This document shows positions 8,125-16,187 of a stretch of DNA of 64,000 nucleotides, in pieces; positions within the stretch are counted from its first letter, which is position 1, and each line of letters opens with the position of its first letter. The notes beneath the pieces are model-generated. The model was not told where the DNA came from. It worked only from the letters and a program-made list of their open reading frames with translations, and ran no database searches. The position numbers and the translations under genes are program-made. Source of the DNA: Bacteroidales bacterium (GTDB taxonomy: Bacteria; Bacteroidota; Bacteroidia; Bacteroidales; Tenuifilaceae); assembly GCA_013141385.1 (NCBI GenBank), contig JABFRB010000002.1:62001-126000 (forward strand), given 5' to 3'.

Positions 8125-11100
8125 ATGTATACAATTAGTAAAGGCCATCTTTTAGCTAATTATTGTTTATTAATTATGCTTCTGCTAGTTGCAAAAACCA
8201 TAACTATGGCTCAATCTGTAGATCTTGGTTGGAAAGGATCAGCGATGATGCCTCTAAATTTATTTACAGATAAAGATAGATGGATTTGCAACTTTAATCA
8301 GGGGGCAAGAGATTCTGGCTATATAACCACCAATGATACCTGTGTTTTTCTACACTGGAAATTTGGTTCAGGGAAAAGAGACAAGTTTGTACAGTTTTAT
8401 CAGGTAATGAGTCCAACCATCTCATTATCCGATAAGGATATATTTGGCTTTGATGTTAAAGGATCAAAGTGTGATACAAGACGTAACATTCAACTCAAAT
8501 TTGAAGATGGTACCATTCAGGGCACCTATAAATGGGACGGATTAGCTAGTATTACCAGATGGTGTGAGAGCGTTTCAGTTCTTAAAAAACAAATAGGGAA
8601 TGGCGGAAGCATTAGCTGGAATGCCGTAAAGGTTATATCGTTCGAGGTTAATTCTGGAGCATCAGATAATGATATATTGCCCGATTCGGGTACGATAGCA
8701 TTCAAAAAACTTAAAACCGATTCTGCTGCATCTTGGGTACGTGCAACCTCCTTTGAAACGCTTAACGATTCCAGTGTGTTACCTATAATTGCTAAGCAAG
8801 CCTTAAAAGCAATTCTCAATCGTCAAAATAGCAATACAGGCCTTTTTTGTACCTGGCTCGCGGATAAAGTCTCCTATCTATATGGGCAAGGACTTGTTCT
8901 AAAAATACTTTCTTCGGAGGGGCAGTGGGAGAATTCAAAACCAGTAGATTCATGCTCCAGAGCTGCAGAAAAATTGGCGCTATTTCTAGTTAAAAATCAA
9001 GATAAACTTGGTTTCTGGCCAAGAGCTTGGAAAACCGAAACAGGGGATATTATTTATAATCTTGAGGGTGATGGAACAGTATGGATGGGTGATTTTCCCT
9101 GGATTATTACAGGTTTACAGAATTACTATAATAAGTCAAAAGATAAAAGGGTAATAATTGCCATTGAAAAAGCAAAATTCTTCCTGTATAACTTAATAGA
9201 CAGCGATGGGAAATTCTACACAATCAACCCGCTAACTAAGGTGAAGTATGAGGTTTCAAGCGGCGAAGCTTATACCGCGGCAATACTCAGTGTCAACGAA
9301 CTTGGCGACTCGTCTAAAGCGAATAAAATGTTGCAATATATTGACAGTAAAACATGGGATACAGAATTAAAATACTGGCAGGAAGCAATAAATGCTCCTC
9401 GTGTAGTGCTATTTGCCAACACATGGCTTTCTGCATTTTTTAAGAAAACGTCTGATGCACAAAAGTCTCTGGATGCACTTTCCTTTTCGGGGAAAGTACT
9501 TTATACCAAGGGACCAAGTGATCCTGCCGGATTTGATGGGATTGGGCCAATTGCAACGTGGTATGAAGGAACGTTATCTTACATCTGTGCAGGAGGAACT
9601 GGTAGTCGTTCACTCTTCTACAATTTAGTTAACCATCGCTATCCCGATGGAACAGTACCTCATTATAACGACTCTGTTAGTGTAGCCGGAATTTGGGCGG
9701 TTAAATGGTCGAGTCTTGATGGTACATCATGGCTCTACTATGCAGCATCAAGAAAATCCCCATTCGACAGGTTAACCACTTTAGATACTTGCAAAACTGA
9801 ACCAAAAAAAGTATTAATGCACTACATGGGATGGTTTGGTACTGGTATAACAGGCCAACATTGGTCATGTGGTCAGCCCAGAAAACCTCTTATCGATTAT
9901 TACGATTCAAGAAGTTGGACAACATCGCTTTACCATATATTATTGTCTTGGTCATGCGGAATTGATGGGTTGGTTATTAACGTAAAAGATGACTTTGACG
10001 AGCAAAGCCTTAAGGTACTAATGCCTACAATTAATAAAATCAGGGATATTGATAGTACAGATTTTAAATATGAATTTGCTATCAGCTATGATGATCAGGG
10101 AATGGATAAAAAAGAACCATTGGATACTGCTTTAAGAAAAATTTCGTACTTACGTGATTATATCCTTCCGAATACATCAAATTACCTGTATTATTATGAT
10201 AGACCGGCAGTTTTTGTATTTAATTATCCAAATAAATTTTTAACTGCAAAAAATTTTTATGACGTTACAAGTAGCATATTTACTGAAAAACAACCAATTA
10301 TTCTGTGGAATGAAATAGAAGCAGATGCTATCGATTATATTAATTCTTCATATCCTTGGGTTGGCCCTGATAATACCGGATGGTATGCAAATGGCAAGAA
10401 CTGGGGGAGAAAATATTTGCAGTGGTACTATCCTGAAGTAAATCAATATGGTTTAAACCTCAATTTTACTACCGGAGGCGTTTGGCCTGGTTTTGATGAC
10501 AAGAGTAATAATTGTTGGGGAGAAAAGAATAGATGGATGGATAGGCAGAATGGAACTATATACGATTCAACATGGACATTTGTGAATAATTACCAGTCCC
10601 CCTTACCATTAAAATGGGTAATTATTGAGACCTGGAATGATTGGAACGAGGGTACTGAAATTGAGCCTAGCAATGAATTCGGTTATAAATATCTTAAATC
10701 GACAATTAAAAGCATTAATGATTTTAAAAACACAAATATTTCCTTAGATACTTGTAAATTTGAGGCTGCAAGAAAAATCTATGAAGCATCAAGATTGATT
10801 GAACTTAAATTACGTGATTCGGTAAAACATTATCCCGATCTTAAACTTGCAATTAAAAATTTAATACTAAAAGATTGTTCCAATGCCATATCTTTTGCTG
10901 AAAATATAATATCGAACATCAATGAAAACAGCATTAGCGGAATAAAAATATACCCAAATCCATCTAACAATAAACTTAATATTGAGTTAAATGATATTAA
11001 GCAATCAACAATGCGGGTTATTGGTATTAAAGGGGATATTATGCTTACCAAAATAATAAATAGGCAATTTGAAACTATTGATATATCTAATTTGCCGAAA

Positions 11101-11166
11101 GGGGTTTACTTTATTCAAATATTACAAGAACATAAATCTTTCGTAAAAAAGATAGTTCTAAACTAA
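8125..11166 (+). CDS. Secreted GH99/GH71-like glycoside hydrolase with T9SS sorting domain
   Basis: 1013 aa. A signal peptide occupies about residues 1-30 (hydrophobic L-L-I-M-L-L-L-V-A, ending M-A-Q-S). Residues about 35-200 look like a beta-sandwich carbohydrate-binding or substrate-docking module. About 215-540 resemble an alpha/alpha toroid (Q-x-K-L-G-F-W-P-R-A-W, E-G-D-G-T-V-W-M-G-D, A-Y-T-A-A-I, G-F-D-G-I-G-P). About 570-880 is a GH99-like (beta/alpha)8 domain beginning V-L-M-H-Y-M-G-W-F and ending with the hallmark W-N-D-W-N-E-G-T-E-I-E-P. GH99 enzymes cleave alpha-mannose linkages (endo-alpha-mannosidase/mannanase); substrate here is inferred only. The last 80 residues (I-Y-P-N-P-S-N-N ... 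L-P-K-G-V-Y-F-I-Q) form a type A T9SS sorting domain, so the protein is exported to the cell surface. Stand-alone gene. Confidence 0.88.
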   Translation: MYTISKGHLLANYCLLIMLLLVAKTITMAQSVDLGWKGSAMMPLNLFTDKDRWICNFNQGARDSGYITTNDTCVFLHWKFGSGKRDKFVQFYQVMSPTISLSDKDIFGFDVKGSKCDTRRNIQLKFEDGTIQGTYKWDGLASITRWCESVSVLKKQIGNGGSISWNAVKVISFEVNSGASDNDILPDSGTIAFKKLKTDSAASWVRATSFETLNDSSVLPIIAKQALKAILNRQNSNTGLFCTWLADKVSYLYGQGLVLKILSSEGQWENSKPVDSCSRAAEKLALFLVKNQDKLGFWPRAWKTETGDIIYNLEGDGTVWMGDFPWIITGLQNYYNKSKDKRVIIAIEKAKFFLYNLIDSDGKFYTINPLTKVKYEVSSGEAYTAAILSVNELGDSSKANKMLQYIDSKTWDTELKYWQEAINAPRVVLFANTWLSAFFKKTSDAQKSLDALSFSGKVLYTKGPSDPAGFDGIGPIATWYEGTLSYICAGGTGSRSLFYNLVNHRYPDGTVPHYNDSVSVAGIWAVKWSSLDGTSWLYYAASRKSPFDRLTTLDTCKTEPKKVLMHYMGWFGTGITGQHWSCGQPRKPLIDYYDSRSWTTSLYHILLSWSCGIDGLVINVKDDFDEQSLKVLMPTINKIRDIDSTDFKYEFAISYDDQGMDKKEPLDTALRKISYLRDYILPNTSNYLYYYDRPAVFVFNYPNKFLTAKNFYDVTSSIFTEKQPIILWNEIEADAIDYINSSYPWVGPDNTGWYANGKNWGRKYLQWYYPEVNQYGLNLNFTTGGVWPGFDDKSNNCWGEKNRWMDRQNGTIYDSTWTFVNNYQSPLPLKWVIIETWNDWNEGTEIEPSNEFGYKYLKSTIKSINDFKNTNISLDTCKFEAARKIYEASRLIELKLRDSVKHYPDLKLAIKNLILKDCSNAISFAENIISNINENSISGIKIYPNPSNNKLNIELNDIKQSTMRVIGIKGDIMLTKIINRQFETIDISNLPKGVYFIQILQEHKSFVKKIVLN

Positions 11167-11171
11167 TATCA

Positions 11172-11210
11172 TACAACAGACTTTATATAGATTAAGCATC
11201 AACTGTTGTA
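11172..11210. repeat. Short palindrome-bounded repeat, deletion form of the 12771/34879 element
   Basis: TACAACAG (11172-11179) and CTGTTGTA (11203-11210) bracket a core whose 23 bases AGACTTTATATAGATTAAGCATC occur identically at 12783-12805 and with one mismatch in the 34879-34979 copy on the opposite strand. This looks like one half of the larger element with new inverted ends, or an independent short member of the family. It lies just after the GH99-like stop codon. Confidence 0.6.
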
Positions 11211-11260
11211 CCTAAAGTTTACTCAAAAACTTTATCCTTCGGAAAAGAAGGTAAACCCTA

Positions 11261-11292
11261 GAGTTCCGAACTTTTTAAAAAGTTCGGAACTC
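11261..11292. terminator. Bidirectional terminator hairpin
   Basis: A perfect 32-base palindrome: arm GAGTTCCGAACTTTTT followed immediately by its reverse complement. It contains its own T/A runs in both directions and sits between the convergent GH99-like gene (ends 11166) and the M28 peptidase (ends 11415), so it can stop transcription from both sides. Confidence 0.8.
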
Positions 11293-11414
11293 TTATCAAA
11301 CTCAAACGGCTTAATCTGTATAATGGCTAATACTACTTTTGTAAGTTTTAAACTAGCGTGATTATTAATTGATTTAAGATTACTACTAATCGAGAATTGG
11401 GTTGGTGGATACCA

Positions 11415-12692
11415 TTAAAAGTTATTGAAAAAATCTATCATTAACTTTGAATAATTAGTAAATCCTGTTAGCGGTAATGTTTCCGATTTGTCATAAATGT
11501 CATGATATGCTTGAATTCCGCCTAGGGTATAAATATAATAAGAGGGTACACCTTTATCATAAAACAGACAATGATCGCTATTGCATGCAGCACCCCTGAT
11601 TTGAACAGATTTCAAATAGCTATTCTTTTCATTTAAGCGTGTAAGTATATCAAAATAGGTCTTAAATACACTACCGTTTACAACTTTAATACCATCGTCA
11701 CCTGTACCTGCAAGATCAAAATTGACTAAAAACTTTATCTTCTTCAAATCGAATAATGGGTTATCGACAAAATATTTTGCTCCAACAATGCCAATCTCTT
11801 CAGCCGATAATGCAATAAATACAATAGAGTATTTGGGAGGATTGGCTTTAAAATGTTTGGCTAAGGTTAGCAGCATTGCTACGCCACTTGAATTGTCATT
11901 AGCTCCCGGGAAATATGTTTCTGATCCCATTTTTCCTAAATGATCATAATGCGCCAGTACTACTAGAAATGAATCAGGCTTTTCCTTCCCTTCTACATAG
12001 CCAATTATATTTTGTGTTTTATATTTTATTAATGATGCATCGATCTCTATTTTTCCCTTCTTTAAAGTAGCGATGTCATACCCATTATTAACAGTAAATG
12101 ATGGTTTGGATGATTGAGTTGTTGAGGTGCTCCACGTTAATTTCTCACTTGTTACTATAATTGTCCCTGAAGAAGGAACGTTAGGGCTGTATTTTAGAAA
12201 ATTTATGATATCTTCTACTTTTTGTTTCTCTTCTTTTTTAACAGTTTTAAAATCTCTTTCATTTATAATCAAAATCTTACCTGTTGAGGATTGTATAGCA
12301 TTTCGAACCTTATTGTCGTCTAACAGGTCTTGTTTGTTGATAATATATACTGAAAATTCACCATTCAATGATGGGGATGATGGATCTACAATAAAATCCT
12401 TCCCTGCCACTAATTTAGAGTTGTCAAATGCTAGTTTCATGCTTTTGGGGAAAGTATTTACATCAATCTTAAAGGGTTGAAAATAACCCTTCTTAAATGG
12501 GTTTAATCCAATTTGAGAATATTGATCTTTAATATAATTTGCAGCAATTCTATTTCCATCCTCAACATAGCCTCGTCCTTTAAACTCAGGAGAAGCGAGT
12601 GTCTTTACAACCTCTTTAGGGTAATCAACATCTTGACCTATCAAATTAAGAAAGATAGAAAGAGCTAATGAAACTGCAATAATTTTTTTCAT
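11415..12692 (-). CDS. Secreted M28 family zinc aminopeptidase
   Basis: 425 aa with an N-terminal signal peptide (residues about 1-18, K-K-I-I-A-V-S-L-A-L-S-I-F-L). A PA-like insert (about 90-215) precedes the peptidase domain. The co-catalytic zinc motifs of M28 are present: A-H-Y-D-H-L-G (first His), G-A-N-D-N-S-S-G-V-A (bridging Asp), S-A-E-E-I-G-I-V-G (catalytic and ligand Glu), N-F-D-L-A-G (Asp) and a late S-D-H-C-x-F (His). The family removes N-terminal residues from peptides in the periplasm or outside the cell. There is no T9SS sorting domain, so periplasmic location is likely. Ends against the terminator palindrome at 11261; it is the only gene in its transcription unit. Confidence 0.93.
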   Translation of the reverse strand: MKKIIAVSLALSIFLNLIGQDVDYPKEVVKTLASPEFKGRGYVEDGNRIAANYIKDQYSQIGLNPFKKGYFQPFKIDVNTFPKSMKLAFDNSKLVAGKDFIVDPSSPSLNGEFSVYIINKQDLLDDNKVRNAIQSSTGKILIINERDFKTVKKEEKQKVEDIINFLKYSPNVPSSGTIIVTSEKLTWSTSTTQSSKPSFTVNNGYDIATLKKGKIEIDASLIKYKTQNIIGYVEGKEKPDSFLVVLAHYDHLGKMGSETYFPGANDNSSGVAMLLTLAKHFKANPPKYSIVFIALSAEEIGIVGAKYFVDNPLFDLKKIKFLVNFDLAGTGDDGIKVVNGSVFKTYFDILTRLNEKNSYLKSVQIRGAACNSDHCLFYDKGVPSYYIYTLGGIQAYHDIYDKSETLPLTGFTNYSKLMIDFFNNF

Positions 12693-12770
12693 ATTTTAAC
12701 TATTCATAATTCAATTTGCCATAAAGGTAAATTATTTCCATTAAATCGATGAGGAGTATTTTTTATCTCT

Positions 12771-12868
12771 ATATTAGACATTAGACTTTATATAGATTAA
12801 GCATCGGTTGATAAATTTAGCATTGATAATCAGCATGGTTATAATCTAATCAATATAATGTCTAATAT
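12771..12868. mobile_element. MITE-like palindromic element (copy 1)
   Basis: 98 bases bounded by perfect 13-base terminal inverted repeats ATATTAGACATTA / TAATGTCTAATAT, with the interior also an imperfect inverted repeat. The same sequence, reverse-oriented and diverged, occupies 34879-34979, and a short derivative lies at 11172. It has no coding capacity. It lies in the upstream region of the M28 gene, between that gene's start and the cyd terminator. Confidence 0.7.
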
Positions 12869-12869
12869 G

Positions 12870-12912
12870 AACACCCACGTTTTTAAAGTTGTATTTAAAA
12901 ACTGTGGGTGTT
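12870..12912. terminator. Hairpin downstream of the cytochrome bd operon
   Basis: AACACCCAC (12870-12878) pairs with GTGGGTGTT (12904-12912), and the inner bases TTTTTAAA/TTTAAAAA extend the stem. It is 67 bases past the last codon of the small CydX-like ORF on the minus strand and probably ends the cyd transcript; it directly abuts the MITE-like element. Confidence 0.65.
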
Positions 12913-12978
12913 TATTATTGTCTAAACCTTAAACCTTCCCTGAATACTTTTCAGGGTTATCACCAAAACTTGTAATAT

Positions 12979-13083
12979 TTAATGTTGCTTTTTCTCAAAG
13001 TAAGTAAGCGATAAAGCAATTAACTTGTAGGAAACATATAAAATTACTGGAAGGCATGCCAACCAAAGGATTTGAGTAATCAT
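12979..13083 (-). CDS. cydX: CydX-like 34-aa single-helix protein
   Basis: A 35-codon ORF starting at an ATG 18 bases after the cydB stop codon, on the same strand. The product begins MITQILWLACLPVILYVSYK and continues L-I-A-L-S-L-T-Y-F-E-K-K-Q-H: a short N-terminus, one hydrophobic helix containing Trp, and a charged C-terminal tail. CydX/CbdX proteins in other phyla are 30-40 aa single-helix subunits, encoded immediately after cydB, that stabilise the haem sites. Position, size and topology match; sequence similarity to E. coli CydX is not claimed. Shorter than usual gene-calling cut-offs, so it would normally be missed. Confidence 0.6.
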   Translation of the reverse strand: MITQILWLACLPVILYVSYKLIALSLTYFEKKQH

Positions 13084-13101
13084 AATTTTTAATTTTAATG
13101 G

Positions 13102-14238
13102 TTAATAAACATGTTCCTTTTCCATATCGTTAGCATCTAACTTTTTACTGTTCATTGCTCTCCATACGTATACTATGTAAGCTAACACGAAAGGGATAAA
13201 CAATGAAACATAGCTCATTGCAGTGAGCGTATAGTGACTCGAAGAGCTATTAGCAATGGTTAGAGAGCTCTGTAATTCGGCAACTGAAGGGTAGTAAGCA
13301 GTGTTATTGAAACCAGCCAAAAGGAACAATGAAAAAACGGCTAAAACAGTACCAATTCCTGCAAACCATATAGCTTTGTTGCTATATTTTACAAACGAAA
13401 CTATTGGCATAATTATGCCCATTAAAACTAAAACTACACCTGCTAAAAATAATAAGGCTACTAAAGGCATATCAATTAAATTGATAAAATACTTGTAGGA
13501 TTGCATAAATACTTCACCCGTTACTGGGTTTACCGCAAAACCATCTTTAAGCATTAGCATTCCTGTAAATAGCAGAAAAAATACTAGGAATGGAATTGCG
13601 TTATACCATAGCTGTTTTTTTACCTTCTCAATAATTTCAGAATTGTCAATAGCATTCATGAAATAGAGTAAAGCCAAAACGCGTGATAAAAAGAATACTG
13701 CCAAACCCAACGACAGGTTTTGAATATTTAAAGCAGCCTCAAGACCACGCGAAGCCATTGTCCATTGCGAATGATGTTCGTTATCAATAGTGAAGTTTGA
13801 ACCAGTAAAAAATGTGCTAACCGCTGCACCCAAAAGTATAGTGCCTAATAGTCCATTCAAAAAGAGGAAAGCGTCGAAAACCCTTTTGCCAAGAACGTTT
13901 TCAGGTTTTGAGCGGAACTCATAGGCAACGGCCTGAATAACAAAAGCAAATAGGATAACTATCCATACCCAATAAGCACCACCAAAGCTTGTGCTATAAA
14001 ATAAAGGGAAAGATGCAAAGAAAGCCCCTCCAAATGTTACCAATGTAGTAAAAGTGAATTCCCATTTACTGCCAACGGTATTAATTATAAGACTTCTGGT
14101 AGTGTCCGTTTTACCCAATTGGTAAATGAGTGTTTGTCCGCCTTGTACAAATAGTAAAAATACAAGTAGGGAGCCCAGCAGAGATACTAGAATCCACCAG
14201 TATTGCTGTAATGCGATATGTGATAAAGTTTCAAACAT
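13102..14238 (-). CDS. cydB: Cytochrome bd quinol oxidase subunit II
   Basis: 378 aa with about eight to nine transmembrane helices, the typical length of CydB. It starts with the Y-W-W-I-L-V-S-L-L-G-S-L-L-V-F-L-L-F-V-Q-G-G-Q block and ends with Y-I-V-Y-V-W-R-A-M. CydB pairs with CydA to form the bd-type terminal oxidase, which oxidises quinol and reduces oxygen with high affinity, allowing growth under microoxic conditions. Its start codon overlaps the cydA stop by one base (14238), so translation is coupled. A CydX-like ORF follows 18 bases downstream. Confidence 0.95.
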   Translation of the reverse strand: MFETLSHIALQQYWWILVSLLGSLLVFLLFVQGGQTLIYQLGKTDTTRSLIINTVGSKWEFTFTTLVTFGGAFFASFPLFYSTSFGGAYWVWIVILFAFVIQAVAYEFRSKPENVLGKRVFDAFLFLNGLLGTILLGAAVSTFFTGSNFTIDNEHHSQWTMASRGLEAALNIQNLSLGLAVFFLSRVLALLYFMNAIDNSEIIEKVKKQLWYNAIPFLVFFLLFTGMLMLKDGFAVNPVTGEVFMQSYKYFINLIDMPLVALLFLAGVVLVLMGIIMPIVSFVKYSNKAIWFAGIGTVLAVFSLFLLAGFNNTAYYPSVAELQSSLTIANSSSSHYTLTAMSYVSLFIPFVLAYIVYVWRAMNSKKLDANDMEKEHVY

Positions 14239-15782
14239 TATTCGTTTCCTCCATCTTTAGGACCAATTTTAATTTGTTTTAGCATAATCTTGATTTCTGC
14301 AATTAGCAATATCGTGAAAATGATGGCAAAAAGGGCGAAAGTTATTTTTACCGAACCAACATTTATATTTGAAACAGCAGTTATGGCAGGCATTAAATCC
14401 TGAATAACCCAAGGTTGGCGACCAACCTCTGTAACTGCCCATCCAAGTTGTGATGCAAGATATGCTAATGGTATACTGATAATAGCAGCACGGAAGAACC
14501 AGCGTTTATTTTCCAAGCGATTGCGAAATAGAAAAATCAAAACAAGTACAAAAAGAACAACAAACCAGAAACCAAGGGCAACCATTATACGGAATGAATA
14601 AAAAGTTAATTTAACAGGAGGTACTATTTGTTTGGCATCGGTAAGGTAGCCATAGCCAAAGTAATTGTAATTTGCATTTAATATGGAAAGAGATTCTTTC
14701 GCTTTATCATAATCTTTAGTTTTTTTGGCAGTATTATAATCTCTTAAAGTTTGTATTGCTATTTTACCTTTTTGGATTTTTTCAGAGGCAGATATAATGC
14801 CGTGTTCGCTATTGCCTTGCACTATATCTTTAATACCTGGAACATATGCATTAGCATCGAGAAATGCCATAGAAGACAAGAAGTTTGGTATTTCGAGTTT
14901 AAATGCAAAATCTTCTTTAGCCAAACTATCGGTATTATTGTTTTTAAGAACCCCAAAAACTACAAGCGGAGCCTTACGTTGTCCCTGATAGATATTTTCC
15001 ATTGCAGCGAATTTCATGGGTTGATGCTTTGCCATTAATCGTGCAGAATGGTCGCCTGTAAGGATGATGAATAATGACGTAATTAAACCAAAAACTGCGG
15101 CAACCAAAATGCTAAGCTTAGCAAAACGTATTTCGCGATTTTTTAGCATATACCAAGCGCTAACTCCTATTACAAAAACAGCGGATAATACATAACCAGA
15201 CGAAACGGTGTGTAAAAATTTGTTGATAGCCACTGGTGAAAAAAGCACATCCCAGAAATTGGTCATCTCGTTACGGGTCATATCGGGATTGAAGTGCATG
15301 CCAACAGGGTATTGCATCCACGAGTTTGCAACCAGAATCCATAGTGCAGAAAGATTTGCGCCTATAGCGGCAAGCCATGTAGAAACCAAATGAAATTTTT
15401 TGCTGACTTTGTTCCATCCAAAGAACATAACTGCAACAAAGGTGCTTTCGATGAAAAATGCCATTATCCCTTCAACAGCAAGCGGAGCACCAAAAATATC
15501 GCCAACAAACCATGAATAGTTTGACCAGTTGGTACCAAACTCGAATTCGAGTATAATACCAGTTGCCACACCAATAGCGAAATTTATACCGAAAAGGGTC
15601 ATCCAAAACTTGGTAATTCGTTTCCATTCTTCGTTTCCAGTTTTAACGTAGAGTGTTTCCATAAAGGCAACAATAAACGAAAGTCCTAGAGTTAGAGGCA
15701 CAAAACACCAGTGATAAATGGCCGTAAGGGCAAATTGAGCCCGAGACCAATCAACCAGAGTAGGGTCATAAAGTTGTGTCAT
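14238..15782 (-). CDS. cydA: Cytochrome bd quinol oxidase subunit I
   Basis: 514 aa, nine-helix CydA. Diagnostic features are the N-terminal W-S-R-A-Q-F-A-L-T-A-I-Y-H-W (His ligand region of haem b595), the early glutamates in L-E-F-E-F-G-T-N-W and V-E-G-I-M-A-F-F-I-E-S, N-K-F-L-H-T-V-S-S-G-Y (haem b558 His near 190), the Q-loop between about 250 and 390, F-R-I-M (Met ligand of b558) and the G-R-Q-P-W motif near 450. The Q-loop is of the short type. First gene of cydA-cydB-small-ORF; the 405-base upstream region carries a long inverted repeat (15911-15950) that may be a control site. Confidence 0.97.
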   Translation of the reverse strand: MTQLYDPTLVDWSRAQFALTAIYHWCFVPLTLGLSFIVAFMETLYVKTGNEEWKRITKFWMTLFGINFAIGVATGIILEFEFGTNWSNYSWFVGDIFGAPLAVEGIMAFFIESTFVAVMFFGWNKVSKKFHLVSTWLAAIGANLSALWILVANSWMQYPVGMHFNPDMTRNEMTNFWDVLFSPVAINKFLHTVSSGYVLSAVFVIGVSAWYMLKNREIRFAKLSILVAAVFGLITSLFIILTGDHSARLMAKHQPMKFAAMENIYQGQRKAPLVVFGVLKNNNTDSLAKEDFAFKLEIPNFLSSMAFLDANAYVPGIKDIVQGNSEHGIISASEKIQKGKIAIQTLRDYNTAKKTKDYDKAKESLSILNANYNYFGYGYLTDAKQIVPPVKLTFYSFRIMVALGFWFVVLFVLVLIFLFRNRLENKRWFFRAAIISIPLAYLASQLGWAVTEVGRQPWVIQDLMPAITAVSNINVGSVKITFALFAIIFTILLIAEIKIMLKQIKIGPKDGGNE

Positions 15783-15910
15783 AAATTAACTGTATTAGGT
15801 TTAGGTTGAAAAAATTGTATAAAGGAATAATTCGAAATTCAAATTGATTTCAAAAGCCTAAAGTATATAATAGGTGTGTAATAATTTAAATTAGAGATAT
15901 TACAAAACTA

Positions 15911-15950
15911 TTACATGTATCAAATCTATATTTTGAATTGATACATGTAA
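15911..15950. promoter_or_regulatory. Long inverted repeat upstream of cydA
   Basis: TTACATGTATCAA (15911-15923) and TTGATACATGTAA (15938-15950) are perfect 13-base arms separated by 14 bases. A second small inverted repeat, GTATTGA/TCAATAC, lies just beside it at 15958-15974. The site sits about 130 bases upstream of the cydA start and about 240 bases beyond the end of the PAS-regulator gene. It could be the operator of an oxygen or redox regulator, or the terminator of the PAS gene's far side; only the symmetry is directly seen. The rest of 15783-16187 shows no gene. Confidence 0.5.
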
Positions 15951-16187
15951 GTATTACGTATTGATTTTCAATACAATATCGGATTATTGTTTTGTCATGC
16001 TGAACGAAGTTAAGTATCTAACTTTTAGATAATTAAATCCTTCACTTCGCTCAGAACCGAGCTTGCGAGTTCGGCGGAGCCAATAACACCTTACATAGAA
16101 TTGACGTTAATTACCTTCTATTTTGGCCGAGCGATTAAACGAGTAAAGCAATCAAAGGGTGATGGGAAATAAATGGAGTGGATAAGT

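Noticed and set aside
15958-15974. FNR-type site (TTGATnnnnATCAA) upstream of cydA.
   Set aside because: TTGATTTTCAATAC matches only the left half-site; the spacing and right half are wrong.
16000-16140. Inverted-repeat-like segment TATCTAACTTTTAGATA and a GC-richer stretch near the end of the PAS gene as a possible RNA gene.
   Set aside because: Short stems only, no conserved RNA features that I can name; it may simply be the terminator region of the adjacent genes.
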